Positions 16,215-25,394 are shown, counted from the first letter of the stretch. The stretch: 64,000 nt of DNA from Robinsoniella peoriensis (GCF_000797495.1 NZ_JTGN01000001.1:712481-776480), one strand, 5' to 3'. The notes: generated by a model not told the origin, from the letters alone. A program made the numbers and translations.

Positions 16215-16399
16215 TGCATATTGCTGCCTGCCATGACTCCTATATAACTTCTGCCTATTACAGCCTGCCATATCTGACTCCTAAATGACTTCTGCCTATT
16301 ACAGCCTGCCATATCTGACTCCTAAATGACTTCTGCATATTGCCGCCTGCCCACGTCTGGCGCCTATAAGGCTTCTGCATATTGCCGCCTGCAGCTGCC
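16211..16399. repeat. Tandem array of about 41-base units between exporter and tetR
   Basis: Five units starting with CTTCTGC at 16211, 16248, 16289, 16330 and 16372, of 37, 41, 41, 42 and about 28 bases. Units 2 and 3 are identical. Read on the minus strand, several units contain AGGAG a few bases before ATGGCAGGC, a ribosome-site-plus-start pattern that recalls the hairpin repeats at 11378 and 13215. Unit length is not a multiple of three, so the array does not code for a repeat protein. Confidence 0.9.
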
Positions 16400-16422
16400 A
16401 GAAAACAATTTCAAGACACGCT

Positions 16423-18183
16423 CTAAGCATTCTGCTGAAACTGGCTGTTATACAAGTCCGCATAAAATCCATTATTTCCCAGCAGCGACTCATGATTTCC
16501 CTGTTCTATAATTGCCCCATCCTTCATTACCAGTATAATATCTGCCTCTCTAATAGTAGATAAACGGTGCGCTACAATAAAGCTGGTTCTTCCCTGCATC
16601 ATTTTTTCAAATGCTTTCTGTATCTTGATCTCCGTCCTGGTATCAATAGAAGACGTTGCTTCATCCAGTATGAGCATCGGGGGAAGACAGAGCATCACTC
16701 TGGCAATGCAGAGCAGCTGTTTCTGTCCCTGGGACAGATTTCCTCCGGCTTCTGATATGACCGTATCATAACCATCCGGCATTCTCTTGATAAAACTATG
16801 GGCATGCGCTGATTTTGCCGCTTCCATTATTTCCTCCCTGGATGCGTCCGGTTTCCCATATGCTATATTGTCTGCAATCGTGCCGGATTTTAACCAGGTT
16901 TCCTGTAAAACCATTCCATAATTTGTTCTCAGACTGTCTCTCGTCAGCGTTCTGACCGGATGGCCGCTTACCGAGATCTCCCCACTGTCTACATCGTAAA
17001 ATCTCATTAAAAGATTAATAATCGTTGTCTTGCCGCACCCGGTAGGCCCAACAATTGCTATACGCTGTCCTGATTTGACATCCAGGTTCAATCCTTGTAT
17101 CAGGGATACTTCCGGGTTATAAGAAAATTGAACATTTTTCAATTTCACATTTCCATTCACCATCTCCGGCTTTAGTTCTAAAGCATCCGAAGTATCGGGA
17201 GTCTGAGGCTCTTCATCGATCAGTGCAAAAACCCTGGTAGCTGACGCCAATGCGTTTTGTAATTCCGTTACCACTCCTGAAATTTCATTAAATGGCTTTG
17301 TATACTGATTGGCATAGCTTAAGAAACAAGACAGCTGCCCTACGCTGATCACTCCCCGAATAGCAGAAATAGCACCTACAATGCCGACGCCTGCATAAAC
17401 CAAACCGTTTACAAACCTGGTTGCCGGATTTGTAATGGAAGAAAAGAAGATTGCTCTCAGACTGCATTTCCTGAGATCTTCATTAATAACCCGGAACTTC
17501 TCTTCTGCCTCTTCTTCATGGGAAAATGCCTTTACAATCTTTTGGTTTCCAACCATTTCTTCTACCAGCGAAGTCATCTCACCACGGGTTTCCGACTGCA
17601 GTTTGAACATAGAAAATGTCCTTCTGGCGATAAAGCTTGCCACAAATAAAGAAAGCGGCGTAATCAGGACGACCACCAGGGTTATTTTAAAGTTAACACT
17701 CAGCATAAATAAAAGCGTACCCAGGATCGTTATGACTCCTGTAAATAACTGTGAAAATCCTAATAGTAAACCATCCGAAAACTGATCCACATCGGTAATG
17801 ACCTTACTAATCACTTCACCATACTGATTGCTGTCTATATATCGAAGAGGTAAAATTTCCAAATGCTCAAATGCCTCTGTTCGGATATCTTTTACTACAT
17901 GATAAGTTATTTTATTGTTGCACAGATTCATCAGCCACTGGGCAAGTGCTGTGATTCCCACAACGATCCCAAACCTCACCAGCAAAGGCATTAAAGCAGC
18001 AAAATCAACCTGTCCTTTATCAAGAATAAGATCGATTCCCTGCCCTGTAATTACCGGTGCATAAAGCGTCAATACTACACTGACCACCGCAAAGATCAAG
18101 GACATAATGAGAAGGTGTCCGTAAGGTTTAATTAATCTCAATATTCTTTTTTCTGTTTCTCTGTTATTTCCCTGCTTTTTCAT
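16423..18183 (-). CDS. ABC exporter half-transporter, subunit with canonical Walker B
   Basis: 586-residue fused membrane and ATPase protein of the LmrA/MsbA group. Six membrane segments (about 20-310) are followed by the nucleotide-binding domain: Walker A GPTGCGKT, signature LSQGQKQ, Walker B LILDEATSSID, switch His in VAHRLST. The signature has Gln where LSGGQ is usual. Its start overlaps the stop of the partner gene (TAATG). With the partner it forms a heterodimeric exporter of the BmrCD/LmrCD/TM287-288 kind, likely exporting drugs, lipids or peptides; the substrate is unknown. Confidence 0.92.
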   Translation of the reverse strand: MKKQGNNRETEKRILRLIKPYGHLLIMSLIFAVVSVVLTLYAPVITGQGIDLILDKGQVDFAALMPLLVRFGIVVGITALAQWLMNLCNNKITYHVVKDIRTEAFEHLEILPLRYIDSNQYGEVISKVITDVDQFSDGLLLGFSQLFTGVITILGTLLFMLSVNFKITLVVVLITPLSLFVASFIARRTFSMFKLQSETRGEMTSLVEEMVGNQKIVKAFSHEEEAEEKFRVINEDLRKCSLRAIFFSSITNPATRFVNGLVYAGVGIVGAISAIRGVISVGQLSCFLSYANQYTKPFNEISGVVTELQNALASATRVFALIDEEPQTPDTSDALELKPEMVNGNVKLKNVQFSYNPEVSLIQGLNLDVKSGQRIAIVGPTGCGKTTIINLLMRFYDVDSGEISVSGHPVRTLTRDSLRTNYGMVLQETWLKSGTIADNIAYGKPDASREEIMEAAKSAHAHSFIKRMPDGYDTVISEAGGNLSQGQKQLLCIARVMLCLPPMLILDEATSSIDTRTEIKIQKAFEKMMQGRTSFIVAHRLSTIREADIILVMKDGAIIEQGNHESLLGNNGFYADLYNSQFQQNA

Positions 18184-19910
18184 TATCCACGCAGCTCCTT
18201 TTCCGAAAGCTGTGACAAACAGATTTCTTTATAAACTTCACACGTTTCAAATAATTCCTGATGCGTGCCGATTCCAGCCAGTCCGCCATCATCCAATACG
18301 ATAATCTGATCTGCATTCCGTATTGTCGTAGCTCTCTGCGATACGATAAAAACGGTCATTCCCTTTGTTTTTTCAGTAATCGCCCTTCTTAGCTTTGCAT
18401 CAGTGGCAAAATCCAGCGCCGATGCACTGTCGTCCAAAATCAGCACTTCCGGCTGTCCAACCAGCGCTCTGGCAATGGTAAGCCTCTGGCGCTGTCCTCC
18501 GGATAAATTCTTGCCCCCCTGCATAATCTTTGTATCCAAGCCTTCCGGCTTCCCGTCAATAAATTCCCTGGCCTGGGCAATCTCAAGTGCACGATATATT
18601 TCTTCATCAGTAGCTTCTTTTTTGCCCCATTTCATATTTTCACGGATCGACCCTGCAAATAAAACTGCATTTTGCGGAACTACGCCTACTTTTCTGCGAA
18701 GCTGCCCAAAAGGATAATCCTTAACATTTATGCCATCCATCCTAACTGCCCCTTCTCTTACATCATAGAAACGGGGAATCAGATTAACCAGGGTACTTTT
18801 TCCGGAGCCTGTACCTCCGATGATTCCAATGGTTTGTCCACTTGCTGCTTCAAAAGACAGGTTTGTCAGAGAATCCTTATTTCCTTTATAGGCAAAACAC
18901 ACTTTATCAAAGGAAACTTTGGGAGCGCCTTTTTCTGGCTGAACCGGCTGGTCACCTTCTTGCATATCAGATCTCTGTTCAAATACATCATTGATTCTGA
19001 TTGCAGATGCAGAAGCTTTCGTAAATGAAATAATGAGACTAGCCAGCGCCACAAGCGCCAGTAGAATCTGTGACATATAATTAATCAGTGCTATGAGTTC
19101 TCCCTGGGTAATGATCCCGTTGTAAACAGTTTTTCCGCCAAACCAGAGCACAATAATAATTGCAGCGTTTACGATTACATAAGTAATTGGATTTAACAGC
19201 GCCGAAATTCTTCCTACCCGCAGCTGAATTCCCATCAACTGCCTGCTTTCCCGGTCAAAGTCTTCCATCTCTTCCTGCTGTCTGGAGAATGCCCGGATAA
19301 CTCTCGCACCGGTAAGATTTTCACGGGTAATCAGCAGTACTTTATCCAGCTTGTTCTGAACCTTTTTGTAAATGGGAATGCTGATCATCATAATCCCATA
19401 GATTACAGCAGACAAAACAGGTACCAGAACAACAAATATCCACGCCAATTTCACATTGATGGTAAATGCCATGATAACAGCCCCCAGAACAATAAACGGG
19501 GATCTTAGAAAAAGCCGCAATACCAGGTTTACCCCTGCCTGTGCCTGATTGATGTCACTGGTGATTCTGGTTACCAGTGTAGATGTTCCTATGGTATCCA
19601 GTTCGGTATAAGACAAACCATTAATATGGGCAAACAAATCCTTTCGAAGCTCCGTACCAAACCCTGTAGCTGCTTTTGCCGCAAAATACTGGGCTGTCAG
19701 GGAACAGGTCAGTCCCAAAATGCCAAAGCCAATCAGAACCGCTCCCATTTTTAATATGTATGGAAGGTCTGCATTCTTAATTCCAATGTCAATAATCCTC
19801 GCCATTACCAGCGGTACCAGAAGTTCAAAGCACGCTTCCAGAAGCTTAAATAGTGGCCCTATAATACTTTCCTTTTCATAGCCCTTCAGATATTTTATTA
19901 GTTTACGCAT
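18183..19910 (-). CDS. ABC exporter half-transporter, subunit with degenerate ATPase site
   Basis: 575-residue partner of the downstream exporter. Six membrane segments precede Walker A GGTGSGKS, a normal signature LSGGQRQR, and a Walker B LILDDSASALD in which the catalytic Glu is Asp. The switch His is Gln (VSQRATT). In known heterodimers exactly this subunit contributes the non-hydrolysing site, paired with the odd signature of the other chain. The ATG at 19910 has GGAG 7 bases upstream; the longer frame to 19934 lacks a ribosome site. Confidence 0.92.
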   Translation of the reverse strand: MRKLIKYLKGYEKESIIGPLFKLLEACFELLVPLVMARIIDIGIKNADLPYILKMGAVLIGFGILGLTCSLTAQYFAAKAATGFGTELRKDLFAHINGLSYTELDTIGTSTLVTRITSDINQAQAGVNLVLRLFLRSPFIVLGAVIMAFTINVKLAWIFVVLVPVLSAVIYGIMMISIPIYKKVQNKLDKVLLITRENLTGARVIRAFSRQQEEMEDFDRESRQLMGIQLRVGRISALLNPITYVIVNAAIIIVLWFGGKTVYNGIITQGELIALINYMSQILLALVALASLIISFTKASASAIRINDVFEQRSDMQEGDQPVQPEKGAPKVSFDKVCFAYKGNKDSLTNLSFEAASGQTIGIIGGTGSGKSTLVNLIPRFYDVREGAVRMDGINVKDYPFGQLRRKVGVVPQNAVLFAGSIRENMKWGKKEATDEEIYRALEIAQAREFIDGKPEGLDTKIMQGGKNLSGGQRQRLTIARALVGQPEVLILDDSASALDFATDAKLRRAITEKTKGMTVFIVSQRATTIRNADQIIVLDDGGLAGIGTHQELFETCEVYKEICLSQLSEKELRG

Positions 19911-19934
19911 TGGTGTACTCCATATCTCCTTCAT

Positions 19935-20167
19935 TTAAAAATTATATTCAATTATACAACGATTTCAGAAATCTGTATAGGTAGTTTTAGGTAACTATAG
20001 GGGTAACTTATAAAGTAAGCAAAACACCCATACATTTTACCAAAAATTCATTCCTTTACTGTCCAAACTTCAGATTTTTGTCATTGACAGTCCGTATACG
20101 GACACTTATAATTAAATTAGCAATTATTATTCTTAGAAAACCTACAAAGAGAAATCAGGAGTGAACA
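19935..20167. promoter_or_regulatory. Divergent control region, exporter and AraC regulator
   Basis: Apart from the consensus promoter (20084-20112), it has three direct copies of GGTA(A/G)(C/T) at 19980-19985, 19990-19995 and 20002-20007, possible AraC-type half sites. On the minus strand there are TATAAT boxes at 19941-19946 and 19951-19956 for the exporter, without a good -35. Confidence 0.5.
20084..20112 (+). promoter_or_regulatory. Perfect consensus promoter with a palindromic operator as spacer
   Basis: -35 TTGACA (20084-20089) and -10 TATAAT (20107-20112) separated by exactly 17 bases. The spacer contains the 14-base perfect palindrome GTCCGTATACGGAC (20090-20103). A bound repressor would sit between the two boxes. 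It drives the AraC gene beginning at 20168. Confidence 0.85.
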
Positions 20168-21169
20168 ATGAATTTATCATCATTAGATGCTAATCTTCGA
20201 AATTTAACAAAAAAAGAACAAGAGTACCGTCAGGGAATCCGAAGCCATTTCTGGTCACATTTCCCAACGGAAATCCGGAACGGTAAAACTATATATAAAA
20301 TATTTATTAACCGAAGCCGCGAAAATGACATCTGTGCTATTCCCAACAGTCTTTTTGTGCGTAAGCATTCCAGGTTTCAGGCCTGTCCCCTGCACATACA
20401 TAAATGGGTGGAAATTAATTATATGTATTCCGGATCCTGTGCCCAGATCATAAACGAAGAAACACATATTTTAGAAGAAAATCAGGTGATCTTCATAGAC
20501 TCAGACACCCCTCATTCCGTGGGGAAAATCGGTGAAAATGATATCATGATCAGCCTCCTTATCGACAAAAATTATCTGAATATGAATTTTTTCAGCAGAC
20601 TTGCAAAAGGAAGCATTCTTTCTCAATTTTTCATTAATACAATCGTTGAAAATACAAGTGATATACACTATATTATATTTCAATCCCAAAACAGCAGGCG
20701 CATTCCTATATTTTTCCGGGAATTTCTTTGTGAATGCTATGACCCGTCACTGAATTCTACCGATATGCTCAAGAGTCTTTTCAATCTCATCCTTTCAGAA
20801 TTGATCAACGTATATGAAAACGATCTTGGTAAATGTGAACGAAAAGGACTGAAAGGGACTGTGATCCCCATACTTCGATACATAGAAGGAAACTTCAGAA
20901 CCTGTACCCTGGAATCTACTGCTGCCTTTTTTAATTTAAATGCCAACTATCTGACTACTCTGCTCAAGCAAAATACCGGGTACTCCTACAAAGAACTGGT
21001 GCAGATGCAGCGTTTTAAAAGTTCCGAGAAACTACTTGCGAATACGAATACTCCGGTAAGTGTCATCGCTAATCAGGTGGGTTACGAAAATGTCAGCTTT
21101 TTTTATAAGAAATTCAAAGAAGGCTATGGCTGTTCCCCAAAAGAATACCGGATGAAACACCGCCGTTAA
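20168..21169 (+). CDS. AraC-family transcriptional regulator with cupin domain
   Basis: 333 residues. The N-terminal ~200 residues hold a cupin-type sensor (ACPLHIHKWVEINYMYSG, then VIFIDSDTPHSV) preceded by a ~70-residue extension. The C-terminal ~100 residues contain two helix-turn-helix motifs; the second reads VSVIANQVGYENVSFFYKKF and ends SPKEYR. CAGGAG lies 7 bases before the ATG. It is divergent from the ABC exporter operon and may control it or itself. The ligand is unknown. Confidence 0.92.
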   Translation: MNLSSLDANLRNLTKKEQEYRQGIRSHFWSHFPTEIRNGKTIYKIFINRSRENDICAIPNSLFVRKHSRFQACPLHIHKWVEINYMYSGSCAQIINEETHILEENQVIFIDSDTPHSVGKIGENDIMISLLIDKNYLNMNFFSRLAKGSILSQFFINTIVENTSDIHYIIFQSQNSRRIPIFFREFLCECYDPSLNSTDMLKSLFNLILSELINVYENDLGKCERKGLKGTVIPILRYIEGNFRTCTLESTAAFFNLNANYLTTLLKQNTGYSYKELVQMQRFKSSEKLLANTNTPVSVIANQVGYENVSFFYKKFKEGYGCSPKEYRMKHRR

Positions 21170-21202
21170 TCAGTACAACAACTTTTTAATGTTCTCCGCA
21201 AT

Positions 21203-21240
21203 AAAAATAAGCAGCCCGTTATTCGGGACTGCTTATTTTT
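21203..21240. terminator. Bidirectional terminator between araC-type gene and lipoprotein gene
   Basis: Arms AAAAATAAGCAGCCCG and CGGGACTGCTTATTTTT with one mismatch and a 5-base loop. Both genes converge here. Confidence 0.85.
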
Positions 21241-21253
21241 ATCAGGAATCAGA

Positions 21254-22612
21254 CTACTCTGATTTTTCTGTTGTTTTTTCGGTTGTCTTCTCTGTCGCTT
21301 TGTCAGAAGTCTTTTCTGTTGCTTTATCTGAACCGGCTTCCGTGGTTTCTTCCGTTGATCCTTCTTTTCCAGTTTCTTTCTCTGTAGTTTTTTCTGTAGC
21401 AGCTTCGGTTACCCTTGCTTCTTCATTTGTTACTTTTGCATTTTCTAACAGAAATTCCACTACTTTATCCTGGATCAGGCTTAATTCAATGATATCTTTT
21501 CCATACTGTTTCAGGAATTCATCTTCGCTTTCAAAACCATAATCTTTGCTGTATTTTGTAAGTCCATCTTTGTATTCCTGATCAGAGATCGTGATTTTTT
21601 CTTTTTCAGCAATTGCTTTTAATAACATTTCCTGAACCAATCCCTGCTTTACTGTTTCTTCTGCCTTTTTCATGAAATCATCTTCGGACATCTGCATATT
21701 AGCCTGAAGAAACTCTTCTAAGGACTGATCTGACTGTTTTGCGTAGGATTCATAGTATGTCTTCATACTCTGAACATTCTGGTCTACTAATTCCTTCGGA
21801 TAATCATTAATCTTGGAATTGCTGTAAACCTTAGAGATCAGGTCATTTATTTCTGCTGTTCTCTGGCTCTGTGCCTTCTGCTGCATCAGGGTTGCTTTCA
21901 CCTGCTCTTTGTATTCATCTACTGTCTTAGCATCTGAAATCTGCTTTACCAGTTCATCTGTTATTTCAGGTAATCTCTTGATGGAATTAACGGTTACACT
22001 AAATACAACGTCTTTACCCTGTAATTCTTCTTTTTGATAGCTATCCGGGAATTTCAGGTTCAGATCTTTGTTTTCTCCTGATTTAACTCCGATTAATCCT
22101 TCTTCAAATCCTTCGATAAAAGCATTGGAACCAATGGTTAATTCATATCCTTTATCCGTTGCTCCCTCTACTGCTTCTCCGTCAACTTTACCTTCAAAAT
22201 CAATATTTACAATATCGCCATCCTGAACTGTTCCGTCTTTAACTTCTTCCATCTTATTCTGCTGTGTAACAGTACTTTTGATCTGCTCATTGATTTCTTC
22301 ATCGGTTACTTCTTCTGTCTCCAGTGTAACTTCCAGGCCTTTATACTCTCCCAGTGTTACATAATCCAGAGCTTCATATTTCGCACGCTCTGTCTGTTTC
22401 TGGGTCTCAGAAGTTGCTTCTGTTGCATTCTCAGAGGTCTTTTCTGTACCTTCTTTCGTCTCAGATGCCTTCTCACTTCCGGCTTCTGATGTAGCGGATG
22501 CTGCCTCTGTTGCAGCCTGTGTTGACGTATCTGCTGTCTTCTTATCGCTAGAGCAGCCTGCTGCCAAAACACTCAGGCTTAATAATAATGCAACTACAAT
22601 TTTTTTCTTCAT
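21254..22612 (-). CDS. Lipoprotein trigger-factor-like peptidyl-prolyl isomerase
   Basis: 452 residues. The N-terminus is a lipoprotein signal (MKKKIVVALLL to LAAGC), so the protein is outside the membrane. The middle has an FKBP isomerase domain (DGDIVNIDFEGKVDG, GSNAFIEGFEEGLIGVKSGE) followed by the trigger factor C-terminal helical domain (SKINDYPKELVDQ onward). The ribosome-binding N domain of cytosolic trigger factor is replaced by a Thr/Glu/Ser/Lys linker, and a similar 50-residue Thr-Glu-Lys tail ends the protein. It is probably a foldase for secreted proteins. The start at 22612 fits the lipobox; the longer frame to 22663 would bury it. Confidence 0.88.
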   Translation of the reverse strand: MKKKIVVALLLSLSVLAAGCSSDKKTADTSTQAATEAASATSEAGSEKASETKEGTEKTSENATEATSETQKQTERAKYEALDYVTLGEYKGLEVTLETEEVTDEEINEQIKSTVTQQNKMEEVKDGTVQDGDIVNIDFEGKVDGEAVEGATDKGYELTIGSNAFIEGFEEGLIGVKSGENKDLNLKFPDSYQKEELQGKDVVFSVTVNSIKRLPEITDELVKQISDAKTVDEYKEQVKATLMQQKAQSQRTAEINDLISKVYSNSKINDYPKELVDQNVQSMKTYYESYAKQSDQSLEEFLQANMQMSEDDFMKKAEETVKQGLVQEMLLKAIAEKEKITISDQEYKDGLTKYSKDYGFESEDEFLKQYGKDIIELSLIQDKVVEFLLENAKVTNEEARVTEAATEKTTEKETGKEGSTEETTEAGSDKATEKTSDKATEKTTEKTTEKSE

Positions 22613-22683
22613 AAAATAAATATCCTCTCTGATTTTACGCCGCTTTACTTCCGGCTCTTTCATTTCTTTGCTAATATAAACAA

Positions 22684-24141
22684 CTACATTTGCGGGACAG
22701 GTGTAGGTCTGGACTTATCAAATACGGAATTCGCATCAAATAAATCACTTACCAGTTCCGGATTATAATACATTCTGTATCCATCCAGGTTTCTTCTGCC
22801 CTGACGCATGAAGTTATCACCAAACTGTACCCAGTACTGGGATGAATCTACATTACAATAGATATCAAATCCAACACTCTTCAAATACTCAAATTTGCCG
22901 TCTGTATTCTCGGCTGTATATCCCTCTACCGGACCAATATCCTGGCCGAAGGCAAAGATAATAATGTTTGTAGGTCCTAAAATCGGTTCTACAGTGTCCA
23001 GCCATTTCTGCGTATCTACTTTAAGCTTGTCCAGACTAATCGTACCTACCGGCTGATGCCCCCAGGTATGACTTGCAAATGTCCATCCATTGGCTTTCAT
23101 TGCATCCGCTACTTTCGTTGCATCTGCCACATCCTGATCATAATTGAAATCAGGGTGTTTGTCCAGCCAAACTTTCTGATCTGTATCTAAACTTTCCGGA
23201 TCTCTGGTCTTGTACACGATATCCGTACGATATCCAAACACACCGTTATATCCGGTCATTGCCAGTGTTCCTTTTGCTCCGCGATAGGAAAAATCCGGAT
23301 GCTCTTTAACAAATTCATCAATTAACGGTACCATGTCATCGTTACCAATCGTCACCGAACCATCGTCTTCCGTATAAGAAGTTTTCACTTCCCCATTTTC
23401 ATCCACAACCAGTTTATCAGCCATACCATAGCCTTCCTGGTAATGATAGTAGCTCACATCATCCTGTGAAAGGACAAATGGCTTTTTATCCGGCGGCAGC
23501 ATAATCTTGCCTTTTACGAGGTTGCCGTTTTCATCAAACGTAGCCATATCGGAAAGCTTTACCATTACATAGCCTTTTTCATACATAGACTGTGTAATTT
23601 TGTTAAACTCTTCAATTGTTGTCATAACCTGGTTGATTCCGCCTGAAGTGTGGTCACCAGGTCCGAAAGCCCGCTTCGTATCTTTAACCAGTGAATGGTA
23701 AAATACGTGAGTTACCTCTTCCAGGGGATATTCCACACAGGTTGCCTTGGTTGCTTCGTATCCGGATACTTTAGACTGCATGGCTGTATCATTGGCATAA
23801 CCTGCTGAACTCTTAAGAAGCTCGATCGCTGCATCATAGTCATACATTGCTGCAAGCCTGTCCGCTTTTGCTACCAGGTCTTCCTGCGGTGCTTCGGTTA
23901 CTTTTTGTGTCTCTGATTCCTGCTTTTCACTTGCTCCAGACTGACTTTCCGTCTGCTTATTACCCGATGATGAAGTTCCGTTCGTATTATTTTTTTTGTC
24001 AAGTACACCCTTTATTAAAAAGAAACAAAGCGCCGCAATAACCAAAACTAATACTGCAATAATGATTTTCCCCATCAGCACTTGTTTTTTGCGTTTTGCT
24101 TTTCTGGCTTCTGCCCGATTATCTTTTCCGTTTGTCTCCAT
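22684..24141 (-). CDS. Membrane-anchored polysaccharide deacetylase-like protein
   Basis: 485 residues with a basic N-terminus, one membrane anchor (about 24-45), a Ser/Thr/Gln-rich linker and an extracellular domain. FASHTWGHQPVG matches the metal-binding His-x3-His of carbohydrate esterase family 4, and FVLSQDDV may be a diverged form of TFDDG. An Asp-rich middle insertion separates them. It may deacetylate peptidoglycan or a wall polymer, or be a non-catalytic relative. GGGAGG lies 8 bases before the ATG. It lies 72 bases upstream of the lipoprotein foldase and may share its transcript. Confidence 0.75.
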   Translation of the reverse strand: METNGKDNRAEARKAKRKKQVLMGKIIIAVLVLVIAALCFFLIKGVLDKKNNTNGTSSSGNKQTESQSGASEKQESETQKVTEAPQEDLVAKADRLAAMYDYDAAIELLKSSAGYANDTAMQSKVSGYEATKATCVEYPLEEVTHVFYHSLVKDTKRAFGPGDHTSGGINQVMTTIEEFNKITQSMYEKGYVMVKLSDMATFDENGNLVKGKIMLPPDKKPFVLSQDDVSYYHYQEGYGMADKLVVDENGEVKTSYTEDDGSVTIGNDDMVPLIDEFVKEHPDFSYRGAKGTLAMTGYNGVFGYRTDIVYKTRDPESLDTDQKVWLDKHPDFNYDQDVADATKVADAMKANGWTFASHTWGHQPVGTISLDKLKVDTQKWLDTVEPILGPTNIIIFAFGQDIGPVEGYTAENTDGKFEYLKSVGFDIYCNVDSSQYWVQFGDNFMRQGRRNLDGYRMYYNPELVSDLFDANSVFDKSRPTPVPQM

Positions 24142-24273
24142 TCTCTTCCTCCCTCAATGTATTGTTAAATCTACCAGTCCTCATATTTTATGCGGACTGC
24201 ATCTGTTATATTATAGCATATTCCGCACTAAAATCTACCTCAAAATAGTTTTTTAAGAAAAAATAAAGAAATA

Positions 24274-24302
24274 TTGCACTTTTAAGGAAAGAATGGTAGA
24301 AT
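24274..24302 (+). promoter_or_regulatory. Predicted promoter of the 24363 gene
   Basis: -35 TTGCAC (24274-24279), 17-base spacer, -10 TAGAAT (24297-24302); 60 bases before the ATG. Confidence 0.6.
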
Positions 24303-24362
24303 GTAACAAGGTGTGAAAAATATTTGATTCTACCGATTCTACTTTATTCAGGAGGGTAACCT

Positions 24363-24845
24363 ATGTCAACTTTTTTAACTGTTCTGCTGATTATTTTAGC
24401 AGTTCTGGTCGTATTATTGGGCGTCCTGTACTTCTTTGGACGAAAAGCACAGAAAAAACAAGCCATTCAACAAGAACAGATGGAGGCAGCCAAGCAAACG
24501 GTATCCATGCTGATAATCGATAAAAAGCGGCTAAAAATAAAAGAGTCCGGCCTTCCGCAGATGGTAATTGACCAGACCCCGCGACTTATGCGTGGTTCAA
24601 AGCTTCCGATCGTAAAAGCGAAAGTCGGCCCTAAGATCATGACTCTTGTATGTGATGCTAAAATCTACGATGTAGTTCCGATTAAGAAAGAAGTTAAAGC
24701 CGTAGTAAGCGGTATCTACATTACCGAAGTCAAAGGTGTTCGCGGTCCTTTGGAAGTTCCACAGAAAAAGCAAAACTGGTTCCAGAAGGCAAAAAGCAAA
24801 ATTACAGGAAACAAAACCAAGGACAAAGATAAAAAGAAAAAATAA
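24363..24845 (+). CDS. Membrane-anchored basic protein of unknown function
   Basis: 160 residues. An N-terminal hydrophobic segment (about 5-27) is followed by a short glutamine-rich coiled stretch, a compact beta-rich core (about 45-125, with KLPIVKAKVGPKIMTLVCDA) and a very basic tail of ~30 residues (KTKDKDKKKK). AGGAGG lies 7 bases before the ATG. I recognise no named family; the layout suggests a cytoplasm-facing protein tethered to the membrane whose tail could touch lipids or nucleic acid. It stands alone between its own promoter and a terminator. Confidence 0.8.
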   Translation: MSTFLTVLLIILAVLVVLLGVLYFFGRKAQKKQAIQQEQMEAAKQTVSMLIIDKKRLKIKESGLPQMVIDQTPRLMRGSKLPIVKAKVGPKIMTLVCDAKIYDVVPIKKEVKAVVSGIYITEVKGVRGPLEVPQKKQNWFQKAKSKITGNKTKDKDKKKK

Positions 24846-24858
24846 GCATCTACATATT

Positions 24859-24905
24859 AAGAACCGGTCAGAATATATTATTTCATTCTGACCGGTTCTT
24901 TATAC
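24859..24905. terminator. Bidirectional terminator
   Basis: Perfect 16-base arms AAGAACCGGTCAGAAT (24859-24874) and ATTCTGACCGGTTCTT (24885-24900), between converging genes. Confidence 0.85.
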
Positions 24906-24931
24906 ATATATTACATTCTTATATTACATTC

Positions 24932-25384
24932 TTAGTTTCCCATTAACTGAAAGCTCTTGTTGTCCATGGATTTAATATTCATATTAATACAGCAGTCAGC
25001 CAGATGTTCATAATTAACTTCCAGGGCATAGTCCACTTTCACATCAATATTGTCATCCGACGTATCCACATGGATACTGGTAGCTGAAATTCCAATCAGG
25101 AGATTTCCAAATGGTGTATCATAATACGTCATATTTTTTTTATTCTGCTCAAACACCATATGTACATTGGTCAGTCCCCGTTTTGTAACTTCCAGACCAT
25201 CCTCTTTTAATTTAATCAGATTCTGGATCTTTCCATCCATGCCTTCCATAACTTCTTCGTAACTGATATAATGTTTTCCGTCTTTCTGCAGATACTTCGC
25301 GGCAGTCACAACCTCCACCGGATCTTCACCGCTGGTTTCCAGTGTCTGCATTCCTTTGATACTTATTAACACTTCTCCCGTCAT
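24932..25384 (-). CDS. DUF1934 calycin-like protein
   Basis: 150 residues, beta-rich throughout, with the family features VLISIKGMQ at the start, KHYISYEE in the middle and TPFGNLLIGISATSI later. The family (YwiB type) adopts a lipocalin-like barrel and has no proven function; it often sits near argS or murI. ATG at 25384 has AAGGTGA 5 bases upstream; the GTG at 25393 is part of that site. The stop of murI lies 10 bases upstream, so the two are co-transcribed. Confidence 0.82.
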   Translation of the reverse strand: MTGEVLISIKGMQTLETSGEDPVEVVTAAKYLQKDGKHYISYEEVMEGMDGKIQNLIKLKEDGLEVTKRGLTNVHMVFEQNKKNMTYYDTPFGNLLIGISATSIHVDTSDDNIDVKVDYALEVNYEHLADCCINMNIKSMDNKSFQLMGN

Positions 25385-25394
25385 CGTACTCACC

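Noticed and set aside
16211..16399. Tandem 41-base units taken for a CRISPR array
   Set aside because: The units join directly with no unique spacers, and no cas genes are present.
16299..16493. 64-residue minus-strand frame crossing the tandem repeats
   Set aside because: It begins inside the exporter gene, has no ribosome site and reads successive repeat units in different frames.
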